From contig JAMCST010000011.1 of NCBI GenBank assembly GCA_023380935.1, positions 124,001 to 188,000 on the forward strand: a stretch of 64,000 nt of DNA, written 5' to 3'. The translations under genes were made by a program, and so were the position numbers. The stretch is from Patescibacteria group bacterium (GTDB lineage: Bacteria > Patescibacteriota > Microgenomatia > UBA1406 > GWC2-37-13). Of this stretch, positions 47,459 through 57,775 are shown piece after piece (the stretch's first letter is position 1; every line of letters starts with the position of its first letter). A model generated the notes under the pieces. It was given only the letters and a program-made list of their open reading frames with translations. It was not told where the DNA came from and searched no databases.

Positions 47459-48016
47459 TTATTTTTTCTTTTCCATTATTGCCTTACTTCCATCTGAAAA
47501 AGTTACCTCAACTTTTGTAAACACGTCTGTTGGATGTAAATCTTTTTGGTCAAAAGCGAGTCTTTTAATATCGGGTTCAATAAATATTTCAGTTTTTTCA
47601 TTCCTACCTCTTTCTCCGGCAAAAACAACTAATCGTTTTCCAACTTTTGATTCAAAAAGTGTTGCGGTAATAAAATATTTTCCATCTTTTGTAGATTTTT
47701 TAACTTCTGCAATAGGTGTTGCTTCATTGTCAAAATTAATGAATCTCATTCCTTTAAAAATCTTTGAATCAATTTTATCTATAACATAGTTTCTTTCTTC
47801 TGCGATACTTCTTGGAATATGATGTAAAGATTTACAATCTTCACATTTTAGAGTCCTAGAATTAACGGGATAATCATAGGAATTAGAGTAAATATCTTTA
47901 ATTGGTCTCAAACGTAAATTATGAATGAGGCAAAGTGGCTGTGCGTATCTATCGCTGCCTGTTTGATTAAATATCCACCATTTTATTTTATCGATTGTAA
48001 TATATTGATTATCCAT
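47459..48016 (-). CDS. hypothetical protein
   Basis: 185-aa ORF; CLIH...CEDC possible metal site. Confidence 0.5.
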   Translation of the reverse strand: MDNQYITIDKIKWWIFNQTGSDRYAQPLCLIHNLRLRPIKDIYSNSYDYPVNSRTLKCEDCKSLHHIPRSIAEERNYVIDKIDSKIFKGMRFINFDNEATPIAEVKKSTKDGKYFITATLFESKVGKRLVVFAGERGRNEKTEIFIEPDIKRLAFDQKDLHPTDVFTKVEVTFSDGSKAIMEKKK

Positions 48017-48061
48017 ATATTTAAATTTGTTTTATTTTATTAAACATGTTCCATTCAATAA

Positions 48062-49118
48062 TCTAACGCAACACTAATGGCATTATACGCCAAAAGATGA
48101 TACGTTAGGCTATGAAAACATATACACGATTGAGTGCAATGGAACGGGAGGAAATTAGTAGGATGCTTGCGCAGAGAAAGTCGTTAAGAACCATTGCTAC
48201 AGTACTCCATCGCTATGCAAGTACGATTAGTCGAGAGGTTGCCGCTGGAAGTTGTAACAAATATACCTACCGTGCACAGAAGGCGCATAAGAGGGCTTTG
48301 CGTAATATGAGAAAAAGAAAAGAAGGCCAGTTCTTGTTAAGAAGCAATGTCCGACTGAGAGATTATGTATACGAGAAATTGAGGATAAAATGGTCACCTA
48401 TTCAGATTGCAGAAACCTTAAAGAAGCAGTATCCTACGGATACTACCATGCGCATAACTCATGAAACCATCTATACATACCTGTACGTTTTGCCCAGAGG
48501 AGAGTTAAAAAAAGAATTACTCGCTTGTTTGAGGCAGAACAGAAAACATAGATGTACCCAACGAAGAGGTGTATTAGCCTCAAGAAAGATAGAGGATATG
48601 CTCAGTATTGAGGAGAGACCAGCAGAAGTTGCAGAAAGGACTATTCCTGGCCACTGGGAAGGAGATTTAATTGTGGGTAAGTACAATCAATCAGCCCTTG
48701 GAACATTGGTAGAACGAACCACACGGACAACACTTCTTATCCCTGTTAAAAGCAAGGGGGCTGAAGATGTAACACGGGCATTTGCAAAAGAGGTGAAAAA
48801 CCTCCCAAAACAAATGAAACGTACCATGACCTATGACCAGGGACGAGAGATGGCAGAGCATAAATTGTTCACCAACATTACAGGAGTGAAGGTATACTTT
48901 GCCCATCCGAGGAATCCATGGGAGAGAGGAACAAATGAAAACACCAACGGTCTTATAAGACAATACTTTCCCAAAGGAACAGACTTTACCAAAGTGTCGC
49001 GAAGAAAGGTGAAGAGAGTTCAAGACCAGTTAAATGGAAGGCCAAGAAAAGTGTTACAATTTAGAACACCATTTGAAGTTTTTGAGGAGTTAGTTACCAG
49101 TTAGTGTGTTGCGTTAGA
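48062..49118 (+). mobile_element. IS30-family insertion sequence with terminal inverted repeats
   Basis: TCTAACGCAACACTA (48062-48076) vs inverted TAGTGTGTTGCGTTAGA (49102-49118), flanking intact transposase. Confidence 0.9.
48112..49104 (+). CDS. IS30-family transposase
   Basis: LSAMEREEISRMLAQRKSLRTIA HTH, GHWEGDLIVG, TYDQGREMAEH, NPWERGTNENTNGLIRQYFPKG (DDE). Confidence 0.97.
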   Translation: MKTYTRLSAMEREEISRMLAQRKSLRTIATVLHRYASTISREVAAGSCNKYTYRAQKAHKRALRNMRKRKEGQFLLRSNVRLRDYVYEKLRIKWSPIQIAETLKKQYPTDTTMRITHETIYTYLYVLPRGELKKELLACLRQNRKHRCTQRRGVLASRKIEDMLSIEERPAEVAERTIPGHWEGDLIVGKYNQSALGTLVERTTRTTLLIPVKSKGAEDVTRAFAKEVKNLPKQMKRTMTYDQGREMAEHKLFTNITGVKVYFAHPRNPWERGTNENTNGLIRQYFPKGTDFTKVSRRKVKRVQDQLNGRPRKVLQFRTPFEVFEELVTS

Positions 49119-49164
49119 AAGTTGAATCCAAGCATTCTGTCTTTCTTTTTTATGTCCAATCGTG

Positions 49165-49236
49165 CTGGGGAGCAAGGATTCGAACCTTGAGTAACTTGCT
49201 CCAAAGGCAAGTGTGTTACCGTTACACCACTCCCCA
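49165..49236 (-). tRNA. tRNA-Gln (anticodon TTG)
   Basis: TGGGGAG/CTCCCCA acceptor, CTTGC-CTTTGGA-GCAAG anticodon arm, CAAGG-TTCGAAT-CCTTG T-arm; CCA not encoded. Confidence 0.95.
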
Positions 49237-49282
49237 ATTTGGTGGAATCTGATGAATATTTTATCAAAAAATGAGGCCGAAG

Positions 49283-50785
49283 TTACATTTCCATCATTAC
49301 CGCTTCCTGACCGCTGCGGCGTTCTTCGCCTTCTTTGATAAATAGCGCCGAGATGGCACCCGCCAGCATCACCACGGCCGCGGTGGAAAAAACCGAGCCA
49401 AAAGACAGGATGTTGGCTTTGAGCGCGGCCAGGCCGGCCACCAGCAGATTGACCTGGGGCGAGGCGACGTTAACCACGCTGAAACGACCCAACGCCTCAA
49501 GTTGTAAGTTGTAACTGTTGGTCAAAATGGTGGCAAAAATGGCGATACCGAAGGCGCCGGCAATGTTGCGCGCCAGGGCGAGCACCGATGAGGCAATCCC
49601 CACTTCCTTGATCGGCACGGTCGAAGTGGCGGCGGTGGTCAGCGGCGACATGCCCAATCCCAAGCCGGCGGCCATCATAAACATGCGCCAGGCGATATCC
49701 CAACCACTCCATTTGATGTCGATACCGGTGAAAAGGTAAAGCACCAGAGCGCCCCAGGCCATGCCGAATGCCACCAGGTAACGCGCCGGGATTTTGGCCG
49801 ACAGTTTGCCTCCGAGCGGGGCCGCCACCATCATTCCGAGCGCCATCGGGATAAACAACAGTCCGGTCTGGGTCACCGAATAACCCAAGTAGGTTTGGAT
49901 GAAGATCGGCAGGACAAACATGCCGCCCATCAGCCCCATGAACGAGATGAACGAGGTAATGATGGAAGCGGAAAAAGTCGGGATGCGGAAAAACTTCAGG
50001 TCAACCACCGGTTCTTTGACCCGGCTCTCCACCCGGATGAACCATAAAAAAGAGATGATGACAATCGCGTAGACGATCAAGCTGGTATGGCTGAGCCAAC
50101 CCCAACCCTGACCCTGGTCAAGCACCAATACCAAGGCGCCCAGCGACAGACCAAGCAGCAAGGCGCCGCCGATGTCGAAGTCTTTCAACCCCTTGATTTT
50201 TTTCACCGGTTCTTCGATGAACCGCAGCGCCATATAGGTCCCGAGCAGTCCGAGTGGCAGGTTGATGTAAAACACTGCGCGCCAGGAAAAAATGTCGATC
50301 AGCGGGCCGCCGATCAGCGGGCCGAACACGGCCGCCACGGCAAAGATGGCCGACCACAGGCCCATCGCCTGGGCGCGCTCGTCGTGCTCCTGAAAGGTAA
50401 AGGCAATGATCGACAGAGCGATCGGATAGTCGATCGAAACCATCACTCCCTGTAAAGTACGAAACAGCACCATTGATTGTAAATTAAACGCCAGGCCGGC
50501 AAGCATTGAGGTAAGGGTAAATCCCAAAATGCCGGTGACGTACAGCAGTTTTCTCCCCATCAAGTCACCCAGTTTGCCGAAGATCGGCACGAAGATGGCG
50601 TTAGCGATGATATAGGCGGTCGAGATCCAGCTCGCCTGGGAAACCGTAATGCCGAACTCCTTGATGATCTTCGGGGTGGCCAGGTTGACGATGGTGCCGT
50701 CGAGCCGGCCGAGAAAGCTGGCAATCATTACCGTCACCAGCACCATCCAGCGGTTGGTAGACGCGCCGGCGCGCTTGGCTGCCAT
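49283..50785 (-). CDS. MFS transporter, DHA2 (EmrB/QacA-like, 14 TM)
   Basis: MVLVTVMIASFLGRLDGTIVNLATPKI, GKLGDLMGRK. Confidence 0.94.
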   Translation of the reverse strand: MAAKRAGASTNRWMVLVTVMIASFLGRLDGTIVNLATPKIIKEFGITVSQASWISTAYIIANAIFVPIFGKLGDLMGRKLLYVTGILGFTLTSMLAGLAFNLQSMVLFRTLQGVMVSIDYPIALSIIAFTFQEHDERAQAMGLWSAIFAVAAVFGPLIGGPLIDIFSWRAVFYINLPLGLLGTYMALRFIEEPVKKIKGLKDFDIGGALLLGLSLGALVLVLDQGQGWGWLSHTSLIVYAIVIISFLWFIRVESRVKEPVVDLKFFRIPTFSASIITSFISFMGLMGGMFVLPIFIQTYLGYSVTQTGLLFIPMALGMMVAAPLGGKLSAKIPARYLVAFGMAWGALVLYLFTGIDIKWSGWDIAWRMFMMAAGLGLGMSPLTTAATSTVPIKEVGIASSVLALARNIAGAFGIAIFATILTNSYNLQLEALGRFSVVNVASPQVNLLVAGLAALKANILSFGSVFSTAAVVMLAGAISALFIKEGEERRSGQEAVMMEM

Positions 50786-50788
50786 AGG

Positions 50789-51427
50789 TTAAGGAGTGTT
50801 GGTATAAACGGTCAACTTGGCCGACATGCCGTTTTTGATCTGGGGATAGGCGCGGGCGGGAAAACGCACGTAAACGACAAACTGCTGGGTTGGCCGCTCG
50901 CTGGAAATGGAAAAGGTCAGCTGGGTCTGTTTGGCCGTGGCAGCGATCTCGTCAACGTAGCCCCAGAAAATTTTGCCGGGCAACGCGTCGACGGTAAATG
51001 CGGCCACCTGACCAATCTTGATTTGGTTAAGACCCTTATTTTCGTCAATCGTGCCGCTGATGCGCATCTGAGCCGGATCGATCATCTTAACCGGCGGAGT
51101 TTGCGCGCTGACCATCGCTCCCAGTTCTCCGCTGGCCTCGACAATCAGACCGTCAGTATAGGCGCGCAGGTATTCGCTGCCGACCGTAGCCACAATGTCG
51201 CCTTTTTTTACCGGTTGACCGACGCTGACATTGACTGCGGCCAGTTTACCGACTGTTTGAGGAGAAATTGACACAATCGGCGCCTCGACCAGCGAGTTGT
51301 CGATCTTGACCCGGCCTTCGTGGGTGGCATAAAACCAGGCGGCCGCAATTAACAGAATCACCAGCATTATTCCACCAACGGTACGCTGCACCAGCGGTTG
51401 CTTCAGGCGGTTAAGGATATTTTTCAT
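50789..51427 (-). CDS. HlyD/EmrA-family efflux adaptor
   Basis: TM anchor; VSISPQTVGKLAAVNVSVGQPVKKGDIVATV lipoyl-like; ATG 51427. Confidence 0.87.
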   Translation of the reverse strand: MKNILNRLKQPLVQRTVGGIMLVILLIAAAWFYATHEGRVKIDNSLVEAPIVSISPQTVGKLAAVNVSVGQPVKKGDIVATVGSEYLRAYTDGLIVEASGELGAMVSAQTPPVKMIDPAQMRISGTIDENKGLNQIKIGQVAAFTVDALPGKIFWGYVDEIAATAKQTQLTFSISSERPTQQFVVYVRFPARAYPQIKNGMSAKLTVYTNTP

Positions 51428-51441
51428 AGGTATAAATTTAC

Positions 51442-52551
51442 TTACAGCAGCCAATAACGGCTGGCGGCCACGGCGGCCGGATTAGTAATCAACCGATCAT
51501 CGGGTGACAACCCCTTAACGACCTCGGTTTGATCACCGATCGTTACCCCGACCTGGACTGGCTGCAGTTGGGCCTTACCGCGACGCTCCACCCAGACGGC
51601 TTGCTTATCCAGCACCAGCCAACTCGGCACCAGAATCATACTATGGTCGTATCTATTGTCAATCGCCACCACGCCGTCCTGCTTCCATTGGGCCAGATCT
51701 TTGAGTCCGTCACACAGCACGTCGACCTGATAGGCGCCTTCGCCGTTGGCCAGGGTGATTTTTTCCGGATAGATGCGCTCAACCACGCCGGCCAGTTTTT
51801 TTCCGCTGCCTGACAACTGCACGGTTGCCCGGCTGCCGAGCGAGACAAAGTTGATATCGGTTTCCGAGACCATCGCCCGGAACACCAAGGCATCCGGATC
51901 AATCACCACGAACGAGTTTTGCGGCGAGACCATCACCGAGGGCGTAGTCACATCCAGATGGGTAACCACTCCGGTAAACGGTGCGCTTAAACTGGATAGT
52001 GTCAGGGCGTAATTGGCCAGTTCCACTTGGATCACGGCATTGTCCAGACCGGCCTGGCTCTGGTCAGCCAGCCGCTTGATCATGTCGTTGACGGCGTTGG
52101 TCTTGTCGTTGCCACCAATACCCGCCAGATTGAAGTAGTTGTACGGATATGGATTGGCCTGTTGGGCATCAAGATAGTTATTCTTGCTGTTGTCCTGGAA
52201 CTGGTCGAAATTGTCACGCACCACGCGAAAGTTGTTCAATGCCGCAGTCAACTGTTTCTGCAGTGTGTAGGTATCGAGACTGGCGATGGTCTGACCCGCG
52301 CGCACCCGGTCACCCTCCTTAACCGGCAGGTAAACCAGCTTGCCGCCCACGGCAAAGTGGAGATTGACCTCGCTGGAAGAGCGCACCGTTCCGCTGGCCA
52401 GTACCCGGGCGTCAAGCGCGCGCACGCGCGGCGCCACGGTTTGCAGTGACTGCCTCCGGTTTGGATACAACTGCCGACCGACCACGGCCATTACCAACAA
52501 TGACAATCCGGTGACGGCAACGACGATCATTCTCGATTTAGGCTTTTTCAT
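51442..52551 (-). CDS. HlyD-family efflux adaptor (second)
   Basis: VRSSSEVNLHFAVGGKLVYLPVKEGDRVRAGQTIASLD; ATG 52551. Confidence 0.87.
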   Translation of the reverse strand: MKKPKSRMIVVAVTGLSLLVMAVVGRQLYPNRRQSLQTVAPRVRALDARVLASGTVRSSSEVNLHFAVGGKLVYLPVKEGDRVRAGQTIASLDTYTLQKQLTAALNNFRVVRDNFDQFQDNSKNNYLDAQQANPYPYNYFNLAGIGGNDKTNAVNDMIKRLADQSQAGLDNAVIQVELANYALTLSSLSAPFTGVVTHLDVTTPSVMVSPQNSFVVIDPDALVFRAMVSETDINFVSLGSRATVQLSGSGKKLAGVVERIYPEKITLANGEGAYQVDVLCDGLKDLAQWKQDGVVAIDNRYDHSMILVPSWLVLDKQAVWVERRGKAQLQPVQVGVTIGDQTEVVKGLSPDDRLITNPAAVAASRYWLL

Positions 52552-52987
52552 GTTGGATTTCCAGTTGGTGCAATAAATTAACGATGACCTTGAACAGCAA
52601 CTGTTTTTCTCTGATGCCAATCAGCGCCAGCAAGCGGTTAGTACGTTTGTTCTTGTCACGCAACCCTTCGCTGACCAGTTTTTTGCCTTTGGCGCTGAGC
52701 GACACTAGGATGGCGCGCCGGTCACGGGTCTGACGCACGCGCTTGATTAGGTGCAGACGTGCCAGATGATTAAGATGCACCGAGGCCGTGGACTTGTTGA
52801 CGTGAAAATACTCGGCCAGCGCCTGGGGAAACGCCTGTTTTACCCGGTGCAGGTAAATGAGAATTTCCAACTGAAGCAGAGACAACCGGGCAACGCGCGA
52901 ACTCAAACTCATCTCCTGGCGGACAATCCGGCTGATGCGGAAGATAGCGTCGAGCAATTGACGATTGAGTTGGTTTTCCTTTTCCAT
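52538..52987 (-). CDS. MarR-family transcriptional regulator
   Basis: LLQLEILIYLHR...FHVNKSTASVHLNHLARLHLIKRVRQTRDRRAILVSLSAKG. Confidence 0.92.
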   Translation of the reverse strand: MEKENQLNRQLLDAIFRISRIVRQEMSLSSRVARLSLLQLEILIYLHRVKQAFPQALAEYFHVNKSTASVHLNHLARLHLIKRVRQTRDRRAILVSLSAKGKKLVSEGLRDKNKRTNRLLALIGIREKQLLFKVIVNLLHQLEIQHEKA

Positions 52988-53066
52988 ATTGGCTTAAAAA
53001 AGAATAGTTTGATATTCTAACAGATGTCTGCCTAAATTGCAACTAGCGTTGTGATACAATATGGCG

Positions 53067-53951
53067 ATGAATCAGTCTAAAAGAAAATTCGGCCGGGTGC
53101 TGCTGGTCGGGAGACCGAACGTGGGCAAATCCACTTTCGTCAATAATCTGATCGGCCAGAAAGTGGCCATCACCTCGCCCAAGGCCCAAACCACCCGGTT
53201 TCCCATCCATGCCCTTTACCATGACGAACGGGGCAGGATTATTTTTGTCGACACGCCGGGAATCTTCAATAAAGCCGAAGACGCCCTGGCCAAAATTATC
53301 AACCACAAAACCATGCAGGCAATCAAAGAAGCGGTTGACGTAGTTGTTTATATGGTCGACCAGTCGCGCCGGCGCGATTTTGAAGAGGGCCGCGTCCTGG
53401 GAATCGTGCGCAAAATCGATCGACCCAAGATTCTCGTAATCAACAAAATCGATCAGGGCGAACGCTATCTGGCCCAGTATAAATTCCTCGAAGACGAATT
53501 CAAGGATGTCTTTGTCGTTTCCGCGCTTAAACACCAGCATACCAAACCCCTGATGGACAAGATTTTTTCGCTATTGCCGGAAGAAAAGGCCGGCGACGCC
53601 CAACAAGAAAATCTGACCGTTCCCTACCCGTTGCTTAATCTTGACAGCAAGACTTTTATTGCCGAACTGATCCGGGAAAAAGTGCTTCTGATGACGGGGG
53701 AGGAAATCCCCTACCGCACCACCGTGGTCGTTGAGGAGATCAAGGAACGCAACGATAAGCTTACCTATATCAAGGCGAAGATTTTAACCACGGAAGACCG
53801 TTATAAACGGATGCTGGTCGGCAGCGGCGGCCGCAAAATCAAGGAAATCGGCGCTTACGCGCGCAAGGAAATCGCGCTGGCCACCAGCAAGAAAATCTAC
53901 CTTGACCTGAAAGTGGAAACCGACCCGCATTGGCAGGAAACATACTATTAA
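53067..53951 (+). CDS. era: GTPase Era
   Basis: LLVGRPNVGKSTFVNNLIGQKVAITSPKAQTTR, FVDTPGI, KH domain; start at 53067 favoured by TACAAT at 53055-53060. Confidence 0.95.
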   Translation: MNQSKRKFGRVLLVGRPNVGKSTFVNNLIGQKVAITSPKAQTTRFPIHALYHDERGRIIFVDTPGIFNKAEDALAKIINHKTMQAIKEAVDVVVYMVDQSRRRDFEEGRVLGIVRKIDRPKILVINKIDQGERYLAQYKFLEDEFKDVFVVSALKHQHTKPLMDKIFSLLPEEKAGDAQQENLTVPYPLLNLDSKTFIAELIREKVLLMTGEEIPYRTTVVVEEIKERNDKLTYIKAKILTTEDRYKRMLVGSGGRKIKEIGAYARKEIALATSKKIYLDLKVETDPHWQETYY

Positions 53952-53960
53952 AATTTATGG

Positions 53961-53990
53961 GTTTAGAAGGTTTAGAGGGTTAAAAAGTTA
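53961..53990 (+). repeat. degenerate GTTTAGARG array, left of four-helix-bundle gene
   Basis: gtttagaag gtttagagg gttaaaaa gtta. Confidence 0.65.
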
Positions 53991-54374
53991 TTTATTTTGA
54001 TCTCTTTTGGTCTTTCGCAAATAGTTGAGGAGTTTCCCGATTTGACAAGACAAGTTATAAAACCGTTGGTTTAGGTCGGCGTATTTTTCTTTATCTAGGT
54101 ATTTTATTTCCGCGGCTATATATAGTTGGGTTCTCACCTCGCCGGTGGAAGCTTTAGCGATCCGTAAGAACTGGATAAACTCGTTATTATTGTTTCTTTC
54201 AAATCCTTCGGCGATATTGGAACTAATCGAGACGACTGCCCGCCTGATCTGATCTCGCAAAGCATAGTCTCTGGCAAACAAATTAAACGAAGTGGCTCGG
54301 TAAATTTCCTTGGCCAGTTCAACACTGGCTTTCCATATTTTTAACTCTTCATACTTCCCTATTTTCATAATCAC
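53988..54374 (-). CDS. four-helix-bundle protein (23S rRNA IVS/S23 family), free-standing
   Basis: YEELKIWKASVELAKEIYRAT, LRDQIRRAVVSISSNIAEGFER. Confidence 0.95.
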   Translation of the reverse strand: MIMKIGKYEELKIWKASVELAKEIYRATSFNLFARDYALRDQIRRAVVSISSNIAEGFERNNNNEFIQFLRIAKASTGEVRTQLYIAAEIKYLDKEKYADLNQRFYNLSCQIGKLLNYLRKTKRDQNK

Positions 54375-54375
54375 T

Positions 54376-54441
54376 CTTTAACTCCCCCCACTCTTAAACT
54401 CTCCAACTTTCTAAACCCTCTAAACTCGCTAACTTTCTAAC
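54376..54441 (-). repeat. degenerate array in inverted orientation, right of four-helix-bundle gene
   Basis: actctccaactttctaaaccctctaaactcgctaactttctaac; reverse complement carries GTTTAGAGG-GTTTAGAAAGTT. Confidence 0.65.
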
Positions 54442-54504
54442 ATATAGTTTGTTTCCTTATTTAAGTCAACCGTCTATACTCGACAAAACCGCACCGATAA
54501 GTGG

Positions 54505-55896
<1,392 letters not shown>

Positions 55897-55919
55897 GAAA
55901 ATATTATATCACCAACCCG

Positions 55920-55940
55920 AAAAACCAACCTGCCAGGTTG
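55920..55940 (-). terminator. hairpin terminator after ABC transporter gene
   Basis: Minus strand CAACCT-GGC-AGGTTG-GTTTTT; T-tract then gltX promoter. Confidence 0.6.
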
Positions 55941-55955
55941 ACCGTTATGGTTAAA

Positions 55956-57755
55956 TTAGTTATATGCCTTTGCCTGCAGGCTAAACATCTGCGCATATTC
56001 GCCGTTTGCCTTCATTAAAGCCTGATGGTTCCCCCGCTCGATCATTTTTCCCTGTTTTAAAACAACAATCTCGTCAGCGTGGCGAACGGTGGAAAAGCGA
56101 TGAGAAACCATAATAACGGTTTTATTTTTGATCAAAGTCATTACCTTATTGAAGATCTCATTTTCGGTTTTGGCGTCAACGGCCGCGGTCGGTTCGTCCA
56201 AAATCATGATTGGACTGTTGCGCATAAAAGCCTTGGCGAGGGCAATCCTCTGCCACTGGCCGATCGAGAGCTGCTCTCCGTTGGTAAACGCCGTCCCCAA
56301 CTGTTGACGGTATCGGTCGGGCAGAGTGTTGATAAACTCATCGGCGCCGGCCATTAAAGCGGCGTGTCTTACTGTTCGTTGATTCGCCAACTGGTCGATT
56401 CTTCCCATCGCAATATTCTCCATGACGGTTAAGTCATAACCCACGTAATCCTGGAACAACACCGCCAACCGCGACCGCAGCTGCACTAGCGGAACCTTTC
56501 TGATATCCACTCCATTAACCGTTATTGAACCTTTTTGGACGTCGTAAAATCGGCACAGCAACTTAATCAGGGTAGTTTTTCCCGATCCGTTTTCCCCGAC
56601 CAAGGCGATTTTCTGGTTGGGAGCAATCCGCAAAGAGAAATTGGAAAATAACCTACGCTTGCTATTGGGATAACTAAAACTAATGTTTTTAAACTCGATC
56701 TCACCATCGTCATTTGCCATTTTCGCTCCCGACCCGTTTTTAACCTTGGCATCTATCTGCAAAAACCGCCGGATTTCTTTAATGTACAAATTGACCTCAT
56801 AGCCGTAGTTAATATTTTTAACCAGATTGGATAGCGCCGCGGAAAAGGCAGCCAAGTTACTTAGATAGAAGGTTAACAAACCGGGGCTGATCTCCTTTCT
56901 AACCAACATTAACAGAAGATTGACCGTAATGTACAACCCCGGCAAGTTAGAAAGAAAAATCCCCCCGAAGCCGTAAATTACTCTTTTTCGTTCAATCTTT
57001 TTTTGACGCGCGTGGAAATGTCCCATTAAGGCGTTAATTTTTCCAATAAAATATCCGCCCACGTTATACAGAGCAAATTCCTTGACGTAAGCCAGATTTT
57101 CAAACAGACTGGAAAAGTACTGGAATTTTCTCCTGGTGGTCGAATCCGCCTCCCAAATATTCCAGGCCGACTGGCCGAGCTTAATAAGAATGATCAGGGA
57201 AGGGATCTGAAACATAAAAAGCAGCGATAACCAGAGATAGTTCAAGCGGGCAATGATGGTGCTTTGGATAACGATCTGTAATAAGTTATACAGGCTCCAA
57301 AAAGCAATATTGAGCATCTCGGTTGGGCGCCAGGTATACGTATCCAGCGCCTTTTGCTTCAGATCCAGAAAATCACTGTTTTCAAAAAACTCGAGATCCA
57401 GCCTGTTTAGTTGCATCACTATTTTTTCGGCAAAATAGGCCTCCAGATCAAAACGCATAATCTTGAACATCCCCTCAAGAAAGGTGTCGAGAAAATACCA
57501 CCCCACGTCAAAACTGATTTTCAGGGCAATCAGATAGATTATCGGTTTAACGCTTGCATAGTCACTTGACCGCAACGCCAGAGCCGAGTCGATGATTTGT
57601 TTCAGAAACCAGTAGGAAACGATGGGGAAAACGGCATAAAGGATGGTTGTAACTATTCGAATAATGAATTTGGGCCGATTAATCGCGTAGCTAATCCGTA
57701 GAATCCAGACAAGATTTCGGACTAATTGGAATAATTTGATCAATCGTTGTTTCAT
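55956..57755 (-). CDS. ABC transporter, fused permease/ATP-binding (exporter type)
   Basis: GENGSGKTTLIKLLCRFYD, LSIGQWQRIALAKAFMRNSPIMILDEPTAAVDA. Confidence 0.94.
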   Translation of the reverse strand: MKQRLIKLFQLVRNLVWILRISYAINRPKFIIRIVTTILYAVFPIVSYWFLKQIIDSALALRSSDYASVKPIIYLIALKISFDVGWYFLDTFLEGMFKIMRFDLEAYFAEKIVMQLNRLDLEFFENSDFLDLKQKALDTYTWRPTEMLNIAFWSLYNLLQIVIQSTIIARLNYLWLSLLFMFQIPSLIILIKLGQSAWNIWEADSTTRRKFQYFSSLFENLAYVKEFALYNVGGYFIGKINALMGHFHARQKKIERKRVIYGFGGIFLSNLPGLYITVNLLLMLVRKEISPGLLTFYLSNLAAFSAALSNLVKNINYGYEVNLYIKEIRRFLQIDAKVKNGSGAKMANDDGEIEFKNISFSYPNSKRRLFSNFSLRIAPNQKIALVGENGSGKTTLIKLLCRFYDVQKGSITVNGVDIRKVPLVQLRSRLAVLFQDYVGYDLTVMENIAMGRIDQLANQRTVRHAALMAGADEFINTLPDRYRQQLGTAFTNGEQLSIGQWQRIALAKAFMRNSPIMILDEPTAAVDAKTENEIFNKVMTLIKNKTVIMVSHRFSTVRHADEIVVLKQGKMIERGNHQALMKANGEYAQMFSLQAKAYN

Positions 57756-57775
57756 AACTGTGACTCGTCAATCCA

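Noticed and set aside
48056-49124. Target-site duplication flanking the IS30 element
   Set aside because: Only an ambiguous AA on either side; too short to claim.
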